NCBI GenBank assembly: GCA_013423325.1
Contig: BLJB01000164.1
Span: 1-64,000, forward strand
Source: Usnea hakonensis
Lineage: Eukaryota > Ascomycota > Lecanoromycetes > Lecanorales > Parmeliaceae
Reading direction: 5' to 3'
Length of the DNA: 64,000 nt
Made by a program: the position numbers and the translations under genes. Position 1 is the first letter of the stretch. Every line of letters begins with the position of its first letter. The notes under the pieces were generated by a model. It did not search any database. It had not been told where the DNA came from and saw nothing but the letters and a program-made list of their open reading frames with translations. This document shows, in pieces, positions 45,126-55,594 of this stretch.

Positions 45126-45374
45126 AATGATAATGTGAGGAAAATGCTCGTGAGCCAGCAACGTCCATGAGGTTTTAATACAATCGATATCTGCGTCATG
45201 CGGCTGTGGCGCCTACCGCGGTAGTTCTAAGACAAGAGGGTGGGTCACCAAAAGTCTCTGCCGACTAAATTCCGCGCTATTGCGGGCAAAAGTAGGCAGC
45301 GACTTTTGTCACCCACCCTCGTCAGTCAATAGGACTTGAATAATTAACATAACGTCTTTTCCTTCTTCAATTCC
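45126..45374. promoter_or_regulatory. Divergent promoter, MGE1 / small cysteine protein
   Basis: A 249-bp spacer carrying both promoters. Its dominant feature is the inverted repeat at 45236-45320. Any regulation of MGE1 or the neighbouring gene would have to work around or through that structure. Confidence 0.5.
45236..45320. repeat. Large imperfect inverted repeat in divergent promoter
   Basis: The left arm (45236-45266) starts GAGGGTGGGTCACCAAAAGT and the right arm (45291-45320) ends TTTTGTCACCCACCCTC. The two arms are complementary over about 30 bases with a few mismatches and single-base bulges. The loop itself contains a smaller CCGC...GCGG pairing. It could be a cruciform, a binding site for a dimeric factor, or a short relic of a terminal-inverted-repeat element. 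Confidence 0.85.
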
Positions 45375-45707
45375 ATGGATCCACACGTTGCCGAAGAGAA
45401 ACTGAGCTCGCCCATAGATCCACGGATTCCAAGTGCCTCGTTGAAGTCTCAAAAACGTTCCAAATCTCCCTCAGCTTATCGCAAACCTTGCGACCTCTGT
45501 CAAACGCCAAACGATGTCCTGGTACGCTGTGGCATTGACGATACAACTAAATGGTACTTTGTCTGCACCAAGAAGTGTTGGAAGAACGTTTCTGGTGGCG
45601 TGACTGATGGAGACTTGGATCATCCGTTCTACAGATACGGTGGCATGTGGAAGAATAAGCACGCAGGCGTTAGTGCAAAGAAGCCTAAACTCAAGCAGCA
45701 CATGTAG
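45375..45707 (+). CDS. Small cysteine-rich probable zinc protein, unknown function
   Basis: A single exon of 110 aa. After a charged, Ser-rich N-terminus it shows CDLCQTPNDVLVRC and then FVCTKKCWKNVSGGV, i.e. CxxC..C..CxxxC, which looks like one zinc-binding module. The end, FYRYGGMWKNKHAGVSAKKP, is strikingly regular and looks like a conserved fungal block, but I do not know a function. No membrane segment or signal peptide is present. The basic end could serve nuclear or nucleic-acid contact; that is inference. Confidence 0.75.
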   Translation: MDPHVAEEKLSSPIDPRIPSASLKSQKRSKSPSAYRKPCDLCQTPNDVLVRCGIDDTTKWYFVCTKKCWKNVSGGVTDGDLDHPFYRYGGMWKNKHAGVSAKKPKLKQHM

Positions 45708-46053
45708 TTGTTATATTCCTTGAGAAGATCAAAAACGAGGAAAGACTCTAGCGACGTCGAAGAAGTGCCAATGTACCAGGCCAAGGCAACGGCTTCTGGA
45801 TGGAGGCTTGGTAGTTTATAGCTGCCTTTGAGCAAGTGGTGTTGGTCATTGGTCCCTGGTCAACCTCTACAAAAAATGACTGGACCGTTCTTGCCACAAG
45901 TGGTCACTATGGGCTGGGAAAGAGACAGCGCGGTCCTAAGCTCATTCAATCTCAACATAAATCAGTGCAAAGCCGTCGATTCTGTTGATCTTGACAGGTT
46001 TTTAGCCAAAAAACAGTGCTGTCGTATTCACCAACTCCGGCCCAATACAAGCA
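45708..46053. other. Intergenic, convergent 3' flanks
   Basis: About 350 bp between the small cysteine protein gene and the end of ATE1. Nothing recognisable is present. Confidence 0.5.
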
Positions 46054-48259
46054 GCTAGCTCTGCCGCAATCCCTTTGATCGACGATGAATCGGAAATCTC
46101 GCTTTCTTGCCAGCCAACTAGTCTCTGTTCCACCAATTAGTAGCATTCATAGTGACCGAGTGCTCAAGCACGATGTTGACTTTACCTCCAAATTGACGAG
46201 GCGCTGCCCAAGCTTCAGTCTCCACTGACCTAGATCGACTTCTCTTTCTAGGTCTTTCAAGGACAAAGCTCCTGGCGTACCTGCAGTGAAAACATTTGTT
46301 GTCTTTTCGCCCTCGGGGTCCTGCTTCTGGTCTTGCCAATCAATGTACTCGAGAGCGAGCTTGAAAGCGCTGGGACCCATATTCAACTCTTCTTGGAAAT
46401 CCGAGGTGGTCGCCCGATCAGATTGGAGGAAGATAGCAAGAGGATTGGAGGAAAAGCCTAGTGTCCGTTCAAGAGCCATGGATACCCATTTTCGTCCTGA
46501 AAGACGTTGCATCATGTCTGAGTCTAGTGGATCCCAATCGTGGGATTGGGGATCTGGGAGCAATGAACAATTAGCAGATTTTTCCAGAGCAGCAATTGAA
46601 AATTTACCGACCTAGGATGTACGTTGGCTGAAAAGTTGCTTTGTATCGCATCTTGACACATGAATGGATATAGTAGCCTAGTCGAACAGTCAGATCATTT
46701 GAGAGGAAATTGGCTCTCCGTGAGGGTAATACCGACCCATGTAATAGTACTTATAGTCGCCTTCCAGCGCCAGAGAGATTTCTCGGAGTGCGGAAAGTTT
46801 GCCAAAATTCCAACCATTGACATCTTCATGGTACCTTTCTTGACGTAAGCAAGACCCTATTTCGTAGGCTGTGATCAGGCAAGCTACATGAGATACACAG
46901 AGCTCACACAGTGTGGAAGGAGATCGAGTACACCAAGAGCAACCAATTTTCCATCTAAGCGATAACACTGGTGAAAGGAACCAATCTTTTTTGCTTTGCC
47001 ATGTTGAATGATGGTGTCCTGACCTAAACCAGAGCAAAGAAAGCGTTTGAAACCACCTCTTGAAATATCAACAGGATCTTCATGATGAACTTTCTTCTGA
47101 TAATCTGCAAAGAGTGCATATCTGTATGGTACATGATCAGAATAGCCTATGCCAATCATGTCAAGGGCACTCCACACTTCTCCTCGGTAAAATTATCTGG
47201 CCCTAGTGCCACTTCGAATCTGTGGGCTGGCTCAATCGCTTCTTCTGTCCGACGGTCCACTAGCCGTCGCACGCAGCGATACTCGGACTCACGAACAGCT
47301 TCGTAGAGATCAAAATTGTTCTTGCGATGCTTTTTCTCCCTGTTCAGGGACGTGACGACATCAGCCGAGACTCGGCTTTACTTCACGGGCCTTGGTCCTC
47401 CTTTGTCGACTTCTTTGAGCCGGCGGCACTTATATCTGCTGTACTTACTCTCTACTTCTTGGGCAATATCTAGCAGCTTTGTGGGTGTATTCAGATCCTG
47501 CGATGTACTTATTCCATCGGTTGATCGCTTGACGTTGGTCTCTTCGCGAGTCAAAAGCTGTCGCATCCAAGCTGTATGATAGATAAGTAAATACCCCTAG
47601 GAGGATAGAATATCAAAGTACCGGATAGTATATTGTGGACAGCACGAGTGCCGATTGTCTGGTTTGTAGTAGTATGTGCCAGACCTAGGATTCGAACAGG
47701 AATAATAAGCCAGGGACTCTCCAAGGAGGTCGAGGATGAAGAAGAGGAAACGCGATACCGGCGCCAGCCTCGATCGACCAAGATCTGATAAACAGATGGC
47801 CGTACAGAAGTAGACACAAATCCTACAGAAGCGCCTAAAACAAGGATCAACTTGGACCCGAGGCAAATATACGCAGATGACGAGAGATCCGGTGAAGGGG
47901 CTCGGTACTGGAAGGCTGACGGGTGCGTTTTGGTTTAGAGTGGCAATAGCCGCAACTACTTCGCTGGTAGCCTTGCACACAATTAGCATGCCACAGTTGA
48001 TTGATGATCTCATGCAATTGATCGAATTTCATCGTGCAAGTAAAGGATGTGCGCGGGGTAGGGGAACAAATATGAGCCAGCCAAAGCAGCACGGGGCATA
48101 GGCAAAGCTCGGGCGGGGAGGAATTAGGGGCAGCTGTTCACCTGTGGGAGTGAGAATGGAACGGGTATCTTCCATGATGTGAGCTGGGAAAGACGGCATG
48201 ACAAGTTTATGGTTCTGATAATAATCTGGTGGGTAGTGCCTGAGAGCTGGGCTTGACAT
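46054..48259 (-). CDS. ATE1: Arginyl-tRNA--protein transferase 1
   Basis: Transfers arginine from Arg-tRNA to N-terminal Asp, Glu or oxidised Cys, marking proteins for the N-degron pathway. The start exon (48142-48259, MSSPALRHYPPDYYQNHKLV..ILTPTG) joins at 47971 to YQRSSCGYCHSKPK. Further exons give YQILVDRGWRR, SGTYYYKPDNRHSCCPQYTI, HRFEVALGPDNFTEEK, FADYQKKVHHEDP, GGFKRFLC, IGSFHQCYRLDGKLVALGVL, DLLPHCVSSVYLMYHE and DWDPLD. The N-terminal cysteines (CGYC and CC) needed for activity are present. The C-terminal exon joins at an intron from about 46190 to a short basic tail ending at 46054. There are at least seven exons, and I did not fix every border between 46.6 and 47.6 kb. Confidence 0.88.
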
Positions 48260-49628
48260 ACGAAGTGAAAATGGAATATGCAGCCGTCGGATTTGGATGG
48301 CTACCTTACCTTACCGTGCTTGCCTACCTAAGTACCTAAGGTACCTATCTACTTTAGTAAGGTGCTACATACCTTACCCATACTTTATGATCTAAGATTT
48401 CCCCAACATGTTATTCTTTTTGATACATCAACTCGCATAGAGATGCCCGGTTGATACATGTAGTATATGAATTGGGCAAGATAAAAGAGGTGCACGGTCC
48501 TCCAAAACTAGAAGAAGAGCTCATTTCATTCAAACCCCCACAGGTACTGCTTACTTCAGGAGAGTAAACGGGGCTAGATACATGACATCTATCCGTCTTA
48601 AGCAGGTTTGGAAATATAGGACAACGCAGCTAGTCCAGATGCACGAGTCGGAATAATGTAGAGGCTGCATGGAACGATGCTTGATTATGCATGGAAGTTC
48701 TATCATGGGCAGGAATCGTGATGACAGATTGACGCAAAGCTTTTAGGCATCTCCTGGTCCTTTTCGCAAAGTGTAATGTGTACACGGACCACACTGGAGG
48801 TATAGGCGAGAGCTTGTGAAGTGAGAGAGAGCAGGCATAAAGAGGGTCGAATAATTGTTTGATGGTCTGAATTATCGGTTTAATTGACGTAGGTAGTCTG
48901 TACGAGTATTGTTATTACATAGTCTAACACATCCGTCAAAACGTGGGGGTCCGAGGGGTTGACGATGTCGGAGCAAAAAAGGGTTGAGAGAGTGCAGATA
49001 TGACATATTATTACCTTATTATTTAGCGAGTACTCGTACATATATTTCCCTAGCGAGTGCCTAGGTTAAGGTACTCGTACCTTATTTTGATCCTCCTTTC
49101 GAGTCTTCTCTTCATCTTCCCAATGCCCGCCCACCCACCTTTGGTTGTGATGGTTCCACCTTCTAGTCTGGGATTTACCTTACGCATTTATGATAGCACT
49201 AAGAATAAATAACAATAGCAATAATACCTTAACACTCAACAATAATAACACTTCCTCAAAATATGCAGACGTCTTCTGACGACAGAATAATACTCCTTCA
49301 AACCCGTTTCCTACGGGTTTGAGAGGATCCGTCCTCCATTCTTTGAAACCGCTGCCCGCTGCCTTCTGCCTTCTGCCTTCTTCCTTCTGCCCCCCGCTTC
49401 GACCCTCCAACTTCCCTACTATCCTTCTTCTCTAAACGGGCGGCGTATTTGTTTGGTCTAGCGTCTGTCTGACATAGTTCCGTACCCAGCATCACCCTCG
49501 AGTGTGTCTCTAAAACACAGTCACTACTCTATCGCTGCACAGCCTCTCACTTCCGCGCCAGTTCCACATCGCGCGGAAACTGTTTCAGGACCAGTCACCT
49601 TCCGCGTCGGTGAAGGCAGACTTGCAGC
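48260..49628. other. Long intergenic / divergent promoter, ATE1 and Nudix gene
   Basis: About 1.4 kb without a gene. It contains two TACCTTA/TAAGGTA-rich patches (48300-48385 and 49010-49090) and a short CTGCCTT tandem array (49351-49394). Minus-strand frames at 49.2-49.5 kb are made of the repeat and have no features. Confidence 0.5.
49351..49394. repeat. Short tandem repeat, CTGCCTT-type
   Basis: About five imperfect copies of a seven-base CTGCCTT unit in a pyrimidine-rich stretch, probably in the promoter or leader of the Nudix gene. Confidence 0.7.
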
Positions 49629-50218
49629 ATGACTCAAAACCTTGCATCCACTGCTCGCACCGGACGGGACAATCAGCGTGGGTCCAGCCTCATATTACTA
49701 CTATAGATCCGCTACTTGCAGCCTCTAAAGCAATGACATTGCGGTAGACGTTCAGGTTGCTGCTTAGAAAATGGCTGATGTTTTCTCTTACAGGTTATGG
49801 CGCTCTTGGCGAGCGACTCGTTGCTGGTGTAGTCCCTTTATCTAGCGACAAGAAGAGGGTTTTGCTTATTCAGTCCACACGTCGCGGTGGCTGGGTACTG
49901 CCCAAGGGCGGTTGGGAAACCGATGAAGGTGCAGAAGAGGCGGCTTGTCGCGAGGCTTGGGAAGAAGCTGGCATTGAGTGTAAGATACAGCGCGACCTCG
50001 GCACAATCCCCGACAAACGTCCGCCAGAACAGCTTACAGCGCATGCACCAAAATCGATCTTCCAGTTTTACGAGGTGAGCGTTGAGAAAGAGGCAACGCA
50101 ATGGCCCGAGAAGCACAAGAGAGGGAGGAAGTGGATGTCGTATCAAGAAGCTAAGGATGCGTTGGCTCAAAGACCTGAGCTGCTGGATGCTTTGAACAAG
50201 AGCTCCGTCGTGCGGTAG
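49629..50218 (+). CDS. Nudix hydrolase, diphosphoinositol-polyphosphate phosphatase type
   Basis: Likely Ddp1/Aps1-type enzyme that removes pyrophosphate from diphosphoinositol polyphosphates and dinucleoside polyphosphates. Exons 49629-49677 and 49794-50218 give 157 aa in phase. The Nudix box is complete within LPKGGWETDEGAEEAACREA plus WEEAGI: G-x5-E-x7-REAWEEAGI. RYGALGERLVAGVVPLSSDK precedes it, as in the family. The first exon (MTQNLASTARTGRDNQR) is recovered only by splicing. Other Nudix subfamilies are possible, so I leave the symbol blank. Confidence 0.85.
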
Positions 50219-51046
50219 TGTTGGATAGATGTGGCCAGATATAAGACTGCATACTGGGAATCATCTTTGGAATGGACATGACAGCTTACTAGCCTCTGCT
50301 TCAAACCATCATGTTTGAGACAGTCAGGGCCGTTCATAGAGAATATGCTGCGCTTTGAGAGAAGCTGTCTGTTCCAGGTGGAGTAGCTACCTCTTCACTT
50401 ATGTTGCCACTATTCCGAAGCAAGGGCGTCTTAGGAGATTGCTAACACGGTGATTACCGCGCACATTGTTAGCAGTACCCTGATTAGCACAACGCGCATA
50501 AAGTCAGTGGTCACAAGCATTATATTTGCGTTGAAGCTTTGAGAATAGATATTCAAGGATGAGTGTCACTATGCTCCCGGGAGATCACATGATGATTGAG
50601 CGAATAGCATTGTTTGTGTAACACCGGAGATATGCTGTAACGTGCCTCCCGGACTAAGTATTTCTCCAAACAAGCTGATTTCCACATCGTGTCACCAATC
50701 CGGATGCTGTTCATCCCCTCTAGCTATATTTTCCAATGGTTTCTTGAGCTGATTCAAGCCCTTTAAGCAGCTAAATGAGAGTAGTAGACACTTCGACGGC
50801 GACGAATTCACGTTCTATATCACCACCCAAGATACACAGCTTAGCTGACAGTTGTTAGCCGAGTATTGCTCTGCATTTCGGGTGAACACTTATGCTTTCC
50901 TTTTGTTGTGAATGCATGCACCCTTCCCATTTGGCCCGGCACTGCGACATAACACTTAACTGAGAGGAGATACTTTCCTCAGGACTAATCAAGCAAGTCT
51001 TAAGACAGACATTACCTACGGCAAAAGCACACGATACTGTTGAATA
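50219..51046. other. Intergenic upstream of LRR gene
   Basis: About 830 bp between tandem plus-strand genes. No gene, repeat or RNA is recognised. Confidence 0.5.
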
Positions 51047-53054
51047 ATGGGCAGACTCACTTACATCAATGTGGGCAACACTGCAGCTCCAATAGAAGTC
51101 CAATACTGATACCCTTTGCTCTAGCGGAAGATCGAAGGGCTGAAGCTTGGAACGGTGATATCGAAAGATTTGGTATTATCCTTCGGGCTCTACACCTGCG
51201 AGACTTTGTACCTCGATTGACCCGGCTAATACTTCAACTAGGTCAAACGCATTCCACCAAGTTCGGGTTCCAGGGCGGCTTTCAGAGATCCGGCTGTCGA
51301 ACTTGACGTCTCTGGAAGAAACTTGACTGATGAAGGCTTTGCTGAAGTAGCTTCAGCATTGATAGAGTCCCTCAATTATGACGGCGACCAAGGCAGAGTC
51401 GTCCGGCTAGAGGAGCTTTGCTTGGCAAACAATCGGCTAAGTGCCACGTCACTCCAGACTCTATCCCCCATTATCAGGTTGGCATGCAACGATCTAAGAG
51501 ACTTGGACCTGTCTGGAAATAACATCACCATCAATGTAGAAGCTGAGGTGGCCATTTGGGAGGAGTTTCTGACGTCTTTCAGCGCTTGCTGCTTCCTTCG
51601 ACGATTGGACTTCAGCCGTAACGCACTGGGGCCTAGGGCTTTCGAGGTGCTGACAAGGGTTTATGCAAAACAAGAGGCTGTGGATCTGGTACTTCCTACA
51701 GACCTTGACCAAGTTCAGAGTAACGAACGAAAAACGTCTACCGGTATTGCTGGGCTTGGGCGCCGAATGGGAAAAATGAGTGTAGTTTCAGATCGAGACG
51801 ACTGTGGTAATGACGCGGACAACAGTATAAAACTTGACGGACAAAAGAGCTCAAGACATGGTTTGTCAATGGTCTCATAGTTGGTAGAGCTAGTTGACTT
51901 TCTGTTTAGGTTCGAAATGGTCCGAAAAGGCTGGCCTTCTTACTTCCCAATCAGAACCACCACTCGTGTACGCTACCACGCGCGGACTCAGATCCGTTCC
52001 GTACATTGTGCTATCTGACAGCGCAATGACCGAAGCCGGTGCACTGCACCTCTCTTACGTACTTGAACTTCATCATGTCCCCAGAAGACTCCTGACCCGG
52101 GTACCTCAAGCAAAAGCAGGCGCTCCCGCACAACAGCTACTCTCTTACGACGAGTCACAATGTCGAGGTGTGATCTATCTTCCTAACCCACTCCTCGGCA
52201 GTGCAGGTCACAAAGTTCTGGAGCTCGCGGAAGCAATGCGGGATGTCTATTTGGACTTTGCTGAGGAAGACTTTCTACCCTCCCAAACCCTGGTCACTTC
52301 CACCAACGCATCAAAAGGAGTATCAGGTGCGCAAGCTGAGGTCAGTCCTGATACCTGCGATAAAAGACGTCGAAACAGTACCTCAGAAGTATTTTTCGGC
52401 CAAGGAGAACAAGGCGAGCTTGACAGAGCAAGGAGTAGGATACAAGGAACGACCTTACAACATGATGGACCCAAAAGCAACGATCTCTGGCGAGCAGCGT
52501 TTAATATGCTTTCTCTAGGCCGAGAGATCCGACCACAGACACGAAATGAACTACCACCTCTACCTGTGCCGATAACGAAGACTCCGATCGTCAGGACACT
52601 TAGAATTCCTGGGATAGTCCCCAATGCCCTCAAGCCTATGACGCCTTTGACGTCACAACGGGATCCTAATCAGCCAGTCTCGCCTTGGACTACACGACTC
52701 CCCAAGAAGAGCAGATCTCTCCCCCCTACAACAACTGTAATCGCGCCAAACCCAGTGACTCCCAAGATTCCGGTCGTCCCAATTTCGGTACCTATGTTGC
52801 CCATTAAGACTGCAAATTACCGCACAAAGCTTCCGTGTGGACTTTCGGAGGATATTTGGAGACGGATTCTTGGACTGGCAGCGGGAGCTGAGGGCATCAT
52901 GAGTGATTCTCAGCAGCGATCTGTACTACAATGGGCGATGGATAGAACGACACTAAGGCAGGAGAATGAATCACGAGGTCTTAGAGCGAGCGCTCAGTGC
53001 TGGAAGGTCCTCGAAGCAATAGGATGTTTGGCGTATGAGATGGATAAGCCTTAA
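51047..53054 (+). CDS. Leucine-rich-repeat protein, unknown function
   Basis: Exons 51047-51074, 51125-51241, 51288-51860 and 51910-53054 give 620 aa in phase, provided the first intron (51075-51124) is of the GC-AG type. The N-terminal third holds ribonuclease-inhibitor-like LRRs: LILQLDPAVELDVSGRNLTD, LEELCLANNRLSATSL, LRDLDLSGNNITI and LRRLDFSRNALGPRAF. A linker follows, then a middle region (YIVLSDSAMTEAGALHLSYV), a long Pro/Thr/Arg-rich disordered stretch, and a helical C-terminus (LPCGLSEDIWRRILGLAAGA). I see no membrane segment. It looks like a fungal-specific scaffold; the role is unknown. The first exon is the weakest part. Confidence 0.75.
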
Positions 53055-53545
53055 GAGGCAAGAGAGAGCGCCGTCGGGGACACGCACATCAGAAACCAGG
53101 CCTCTTGTTGCTGTCTAGATCTTTCAACGAACGTTAACCGTCTCTCCCGCTTCCAGGTATGATAATTGGCGGTGAAGTGAACATTGTCATCATTATTCAT
53201 AGAAAAGAAATGTGCGCGATTCAAACCCACCTTGCCTTGCCTGAGGTACCTTTACAGGTAGTAGACTCCAGAAAAGCTTCAGCTGCCTGACCTAATAGAG
53301 CTAGCTTGAGGGCATTGGCGTACCCTCGGTAGGGCTGAAGGACTAGGTACCTTGCAATTGCGAGGATACTGCTGTAATCAAACAATCCGCAACATCACAT
53401 TCTTTTGCTACAGGCCACACGTTCCTTCACATTACAAGATTCACCTACAAGACCATTGCCAAGCGAATCTCCCTCTGTCGAAACAGAGCTACCTCAATTC
53501 TGACATCTGCAGACGAGCGGCGGCAGATCGCAAAGGGGAGACAGT
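53055..53545. other. Intergenic upstream of nucleotide-sugar transporter
   Basis: About 490 bp between tandem genes, including a GGTACC/CTAGGTACC-rich patch at about 53245-53350. No gene is recognised. Confidence 0.5.
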
Positions 53546-55083
53546 ATGGGTCTAGGGGCGATGCCCCGTCATCAGTACCAGGCCACATGGCTCGGCTTCC
53601 CCATGAAGCAGGTCTCTTTGGTCACGGTGAGCAATTAGGCATGAGAAGAAGAGTAGGAGATTCTACTGACTGCGTTTCAAGCTCACAATCCAGAATTCTG
53701 CGCTCATTCTAGTATGTCACCAATACTTGGCATTGGGCGTCGCCGGTTTTGATCGTCTGTTTAGTTATTACATTATTCCCGTATCATGCCATTGACAGCG
53801 GGCCGGAGATATCTTACTTCCACGGCAGTGTTCATGAACGAAGTCATCAAACTCACTATATGCCTTACGTTTGCCCTCTACGACATATCACGAACCATTT
53901 CGCCTTCCATGCCTGCCACCAGCCTCTTCAGTGGCGTAACAAGCGCCGTTTTCACAGGAGACAGTTGGAAACTGGCGATCCCTGCTAGCCTTTACGTTCT
54001 ACAGAATTCCCTGCAATACATAGCGATTTCAAATCTGGACTCTGCAACCTTCCAGGTCACATACCAATTCAAGATCCTCCCAACCGCTATTTTTAGCGTA
54101 TTGTTATTGAAACGGACTCTCTCCCCACGGCAATGGCTGGCGCTGGCACTCCTGATGGTGGGCGTTGCCATTGTGCAGATACCCGCAGCTGATCCTGCGT
54201 TGGCGCCATTCCAGGTCTCCCGATCGAGATTCTACTTTCCTAGGTCTTTGGATAATTGGAGGCGTGTATTGGGTTCGGCGGCAGCTCCTTTACACAAACG
54301 ATCTGCAACTTATGAGGGCATACAAGAAGACGAAGGACTGATCGATCCACCAATGAATGCGGTACTTGGACTCGCGGCTGCAATCTCAGGTTGCACTGTC
54401 TCTGCTGGGGCTTCTGTCTACTTTGAGAAGATTCTGAAAGATTCCAACACGCCAGTTTCTTTGTGGATCCGGAATGTGCAATTAGCATTCTATTCGTTAT
54501 TCCCAGCTTTATTCATCGGTGTAATGTTTGTCGACGGAGAGGAAATTGCCCACTATGGCTTTTTCGTTGGCTACAACTGGTTTGTGTGGACTACCGTCGC
54601 TTCTCAATCATTAGGAGGTATCTTAATTTCCCTCTGTGTCAAGTACGCGGATAACATCGCCAAGAACTTTGCAACGAGTATCAGCATCTTGATCAGCTTG
54701 TGCGCCAGCGTTTGGTTTTTCGAATTTGCTGTCACTGCAAACGTGAGTTTCCACCCATCAAGCAACAGTTGGCAGTACATAAAACGCTGAACTCCGATAT
54801 ATAGTTCCTCATTGGCACCTCGGTTGTTGTGTTCGCAACCTATCTCTATAATAGCGTCCGCGAGCCAGTGTCACCTCCACCTCCAATCCAAATTTATGGC
54901 GAGGAGAAAACGACAATGGACAAGCAAATGTTAATGGAGAATGAGCCACCGCTTAGGTTGCCTACAATTCCACTACGAGGCAGCCAAGGTTTATCCTCGT
55001 CACGGCCTGGTTCCCCAAAGAGTCACCATTCAAGACTTGGGTCTGCAAGGGCGTATTTCGGTGCTAAGGATCGAGATGAATAG
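53546..55083 (+). CDS. UDP-galactose / nucleotide-sugar transporter
   Basis: Golgi antiporter moving a UDP-sugar (UDP-galactose type, SLC35A family, like fission yeast Gms1) against UMP. Exons 53546-53626, 53682-53711 (30 nt), 53765-54742 and 54805-55083 give 455 aa in phase; an in-frame ATG at 53561 is an alternative start. Signatures: VSLVTLTIQNSALILLLHYS over the first two splices, STAVFMNEVIKL, LYVLQNSLQYIAISNLD, YQFKILPTAIFSVLLL, a central loop variable in sequence, VKYADNIAKNFATSISI and about ten transmembrane segments. The C-terminal tail is Ser/Arg/Pro-rich and cytosolic. Substrate specificity within the SLC35A group is inference. Confidence 0.88.
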
Positions 55084-55594
55084 GCTAAGTGCTTTAAACT
55101 GTATAGTGTCATCAGCGGGCGTTTCTGGAGGCTCTATTACGAGGCCAGAGGTCTTTTCAGGCCGCATTGCGAGGCTGCATAGCTGCACGTTCGGTGCCGT
55201 GTTCCCGCATGTATATGTGTGCGTGTGCATAGTCTGACTCATTGAGGACTGAGTGATAATTTCCACGGGGGCTCACTCCAGGTTCACTCGCGGTTCTCAT
55301 GAACTTCGGCGGCGGCTTCTTGTTTCACAAAATTGGGCCATTGCGTTCAATATCCGCAAGAGAGTTAGGTACGGCTCTTGATAAAATAAATTGATAACTC
55401 ATGGTGGCGATGTGATGCCTCTTTACGGAGCGCTTTTAAGGTGCTGCTGGAATCGCTTTGAATTGGGTAAATGACGCTAGTCACTGCCCGACAAGAATTG
55501 CATACTTGGGCAATTCCTTGCCTTCTATCGTACAAGATGTTTCAAATTCGTATTACAAGACTTCATTCATCTTAATCATCAACTTGTCCGTACC
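55084..55594. other. Intergenic upstream of MER3/HFM1
   Basis: About 510 bp between tandem plus-strand genes. No gene is recognised and I see no clear meiotic promoter element. Confidence 0.5.

Noticed and set aside
47680..47705. GTTCGAATCCTAGG word (minus strand) resembling a tRNA T-loop
   Set aside because: It sits at the acceptor end of an ATE1 intron. No acceptor stem, D-arm or anticodon arm can be folded around it.
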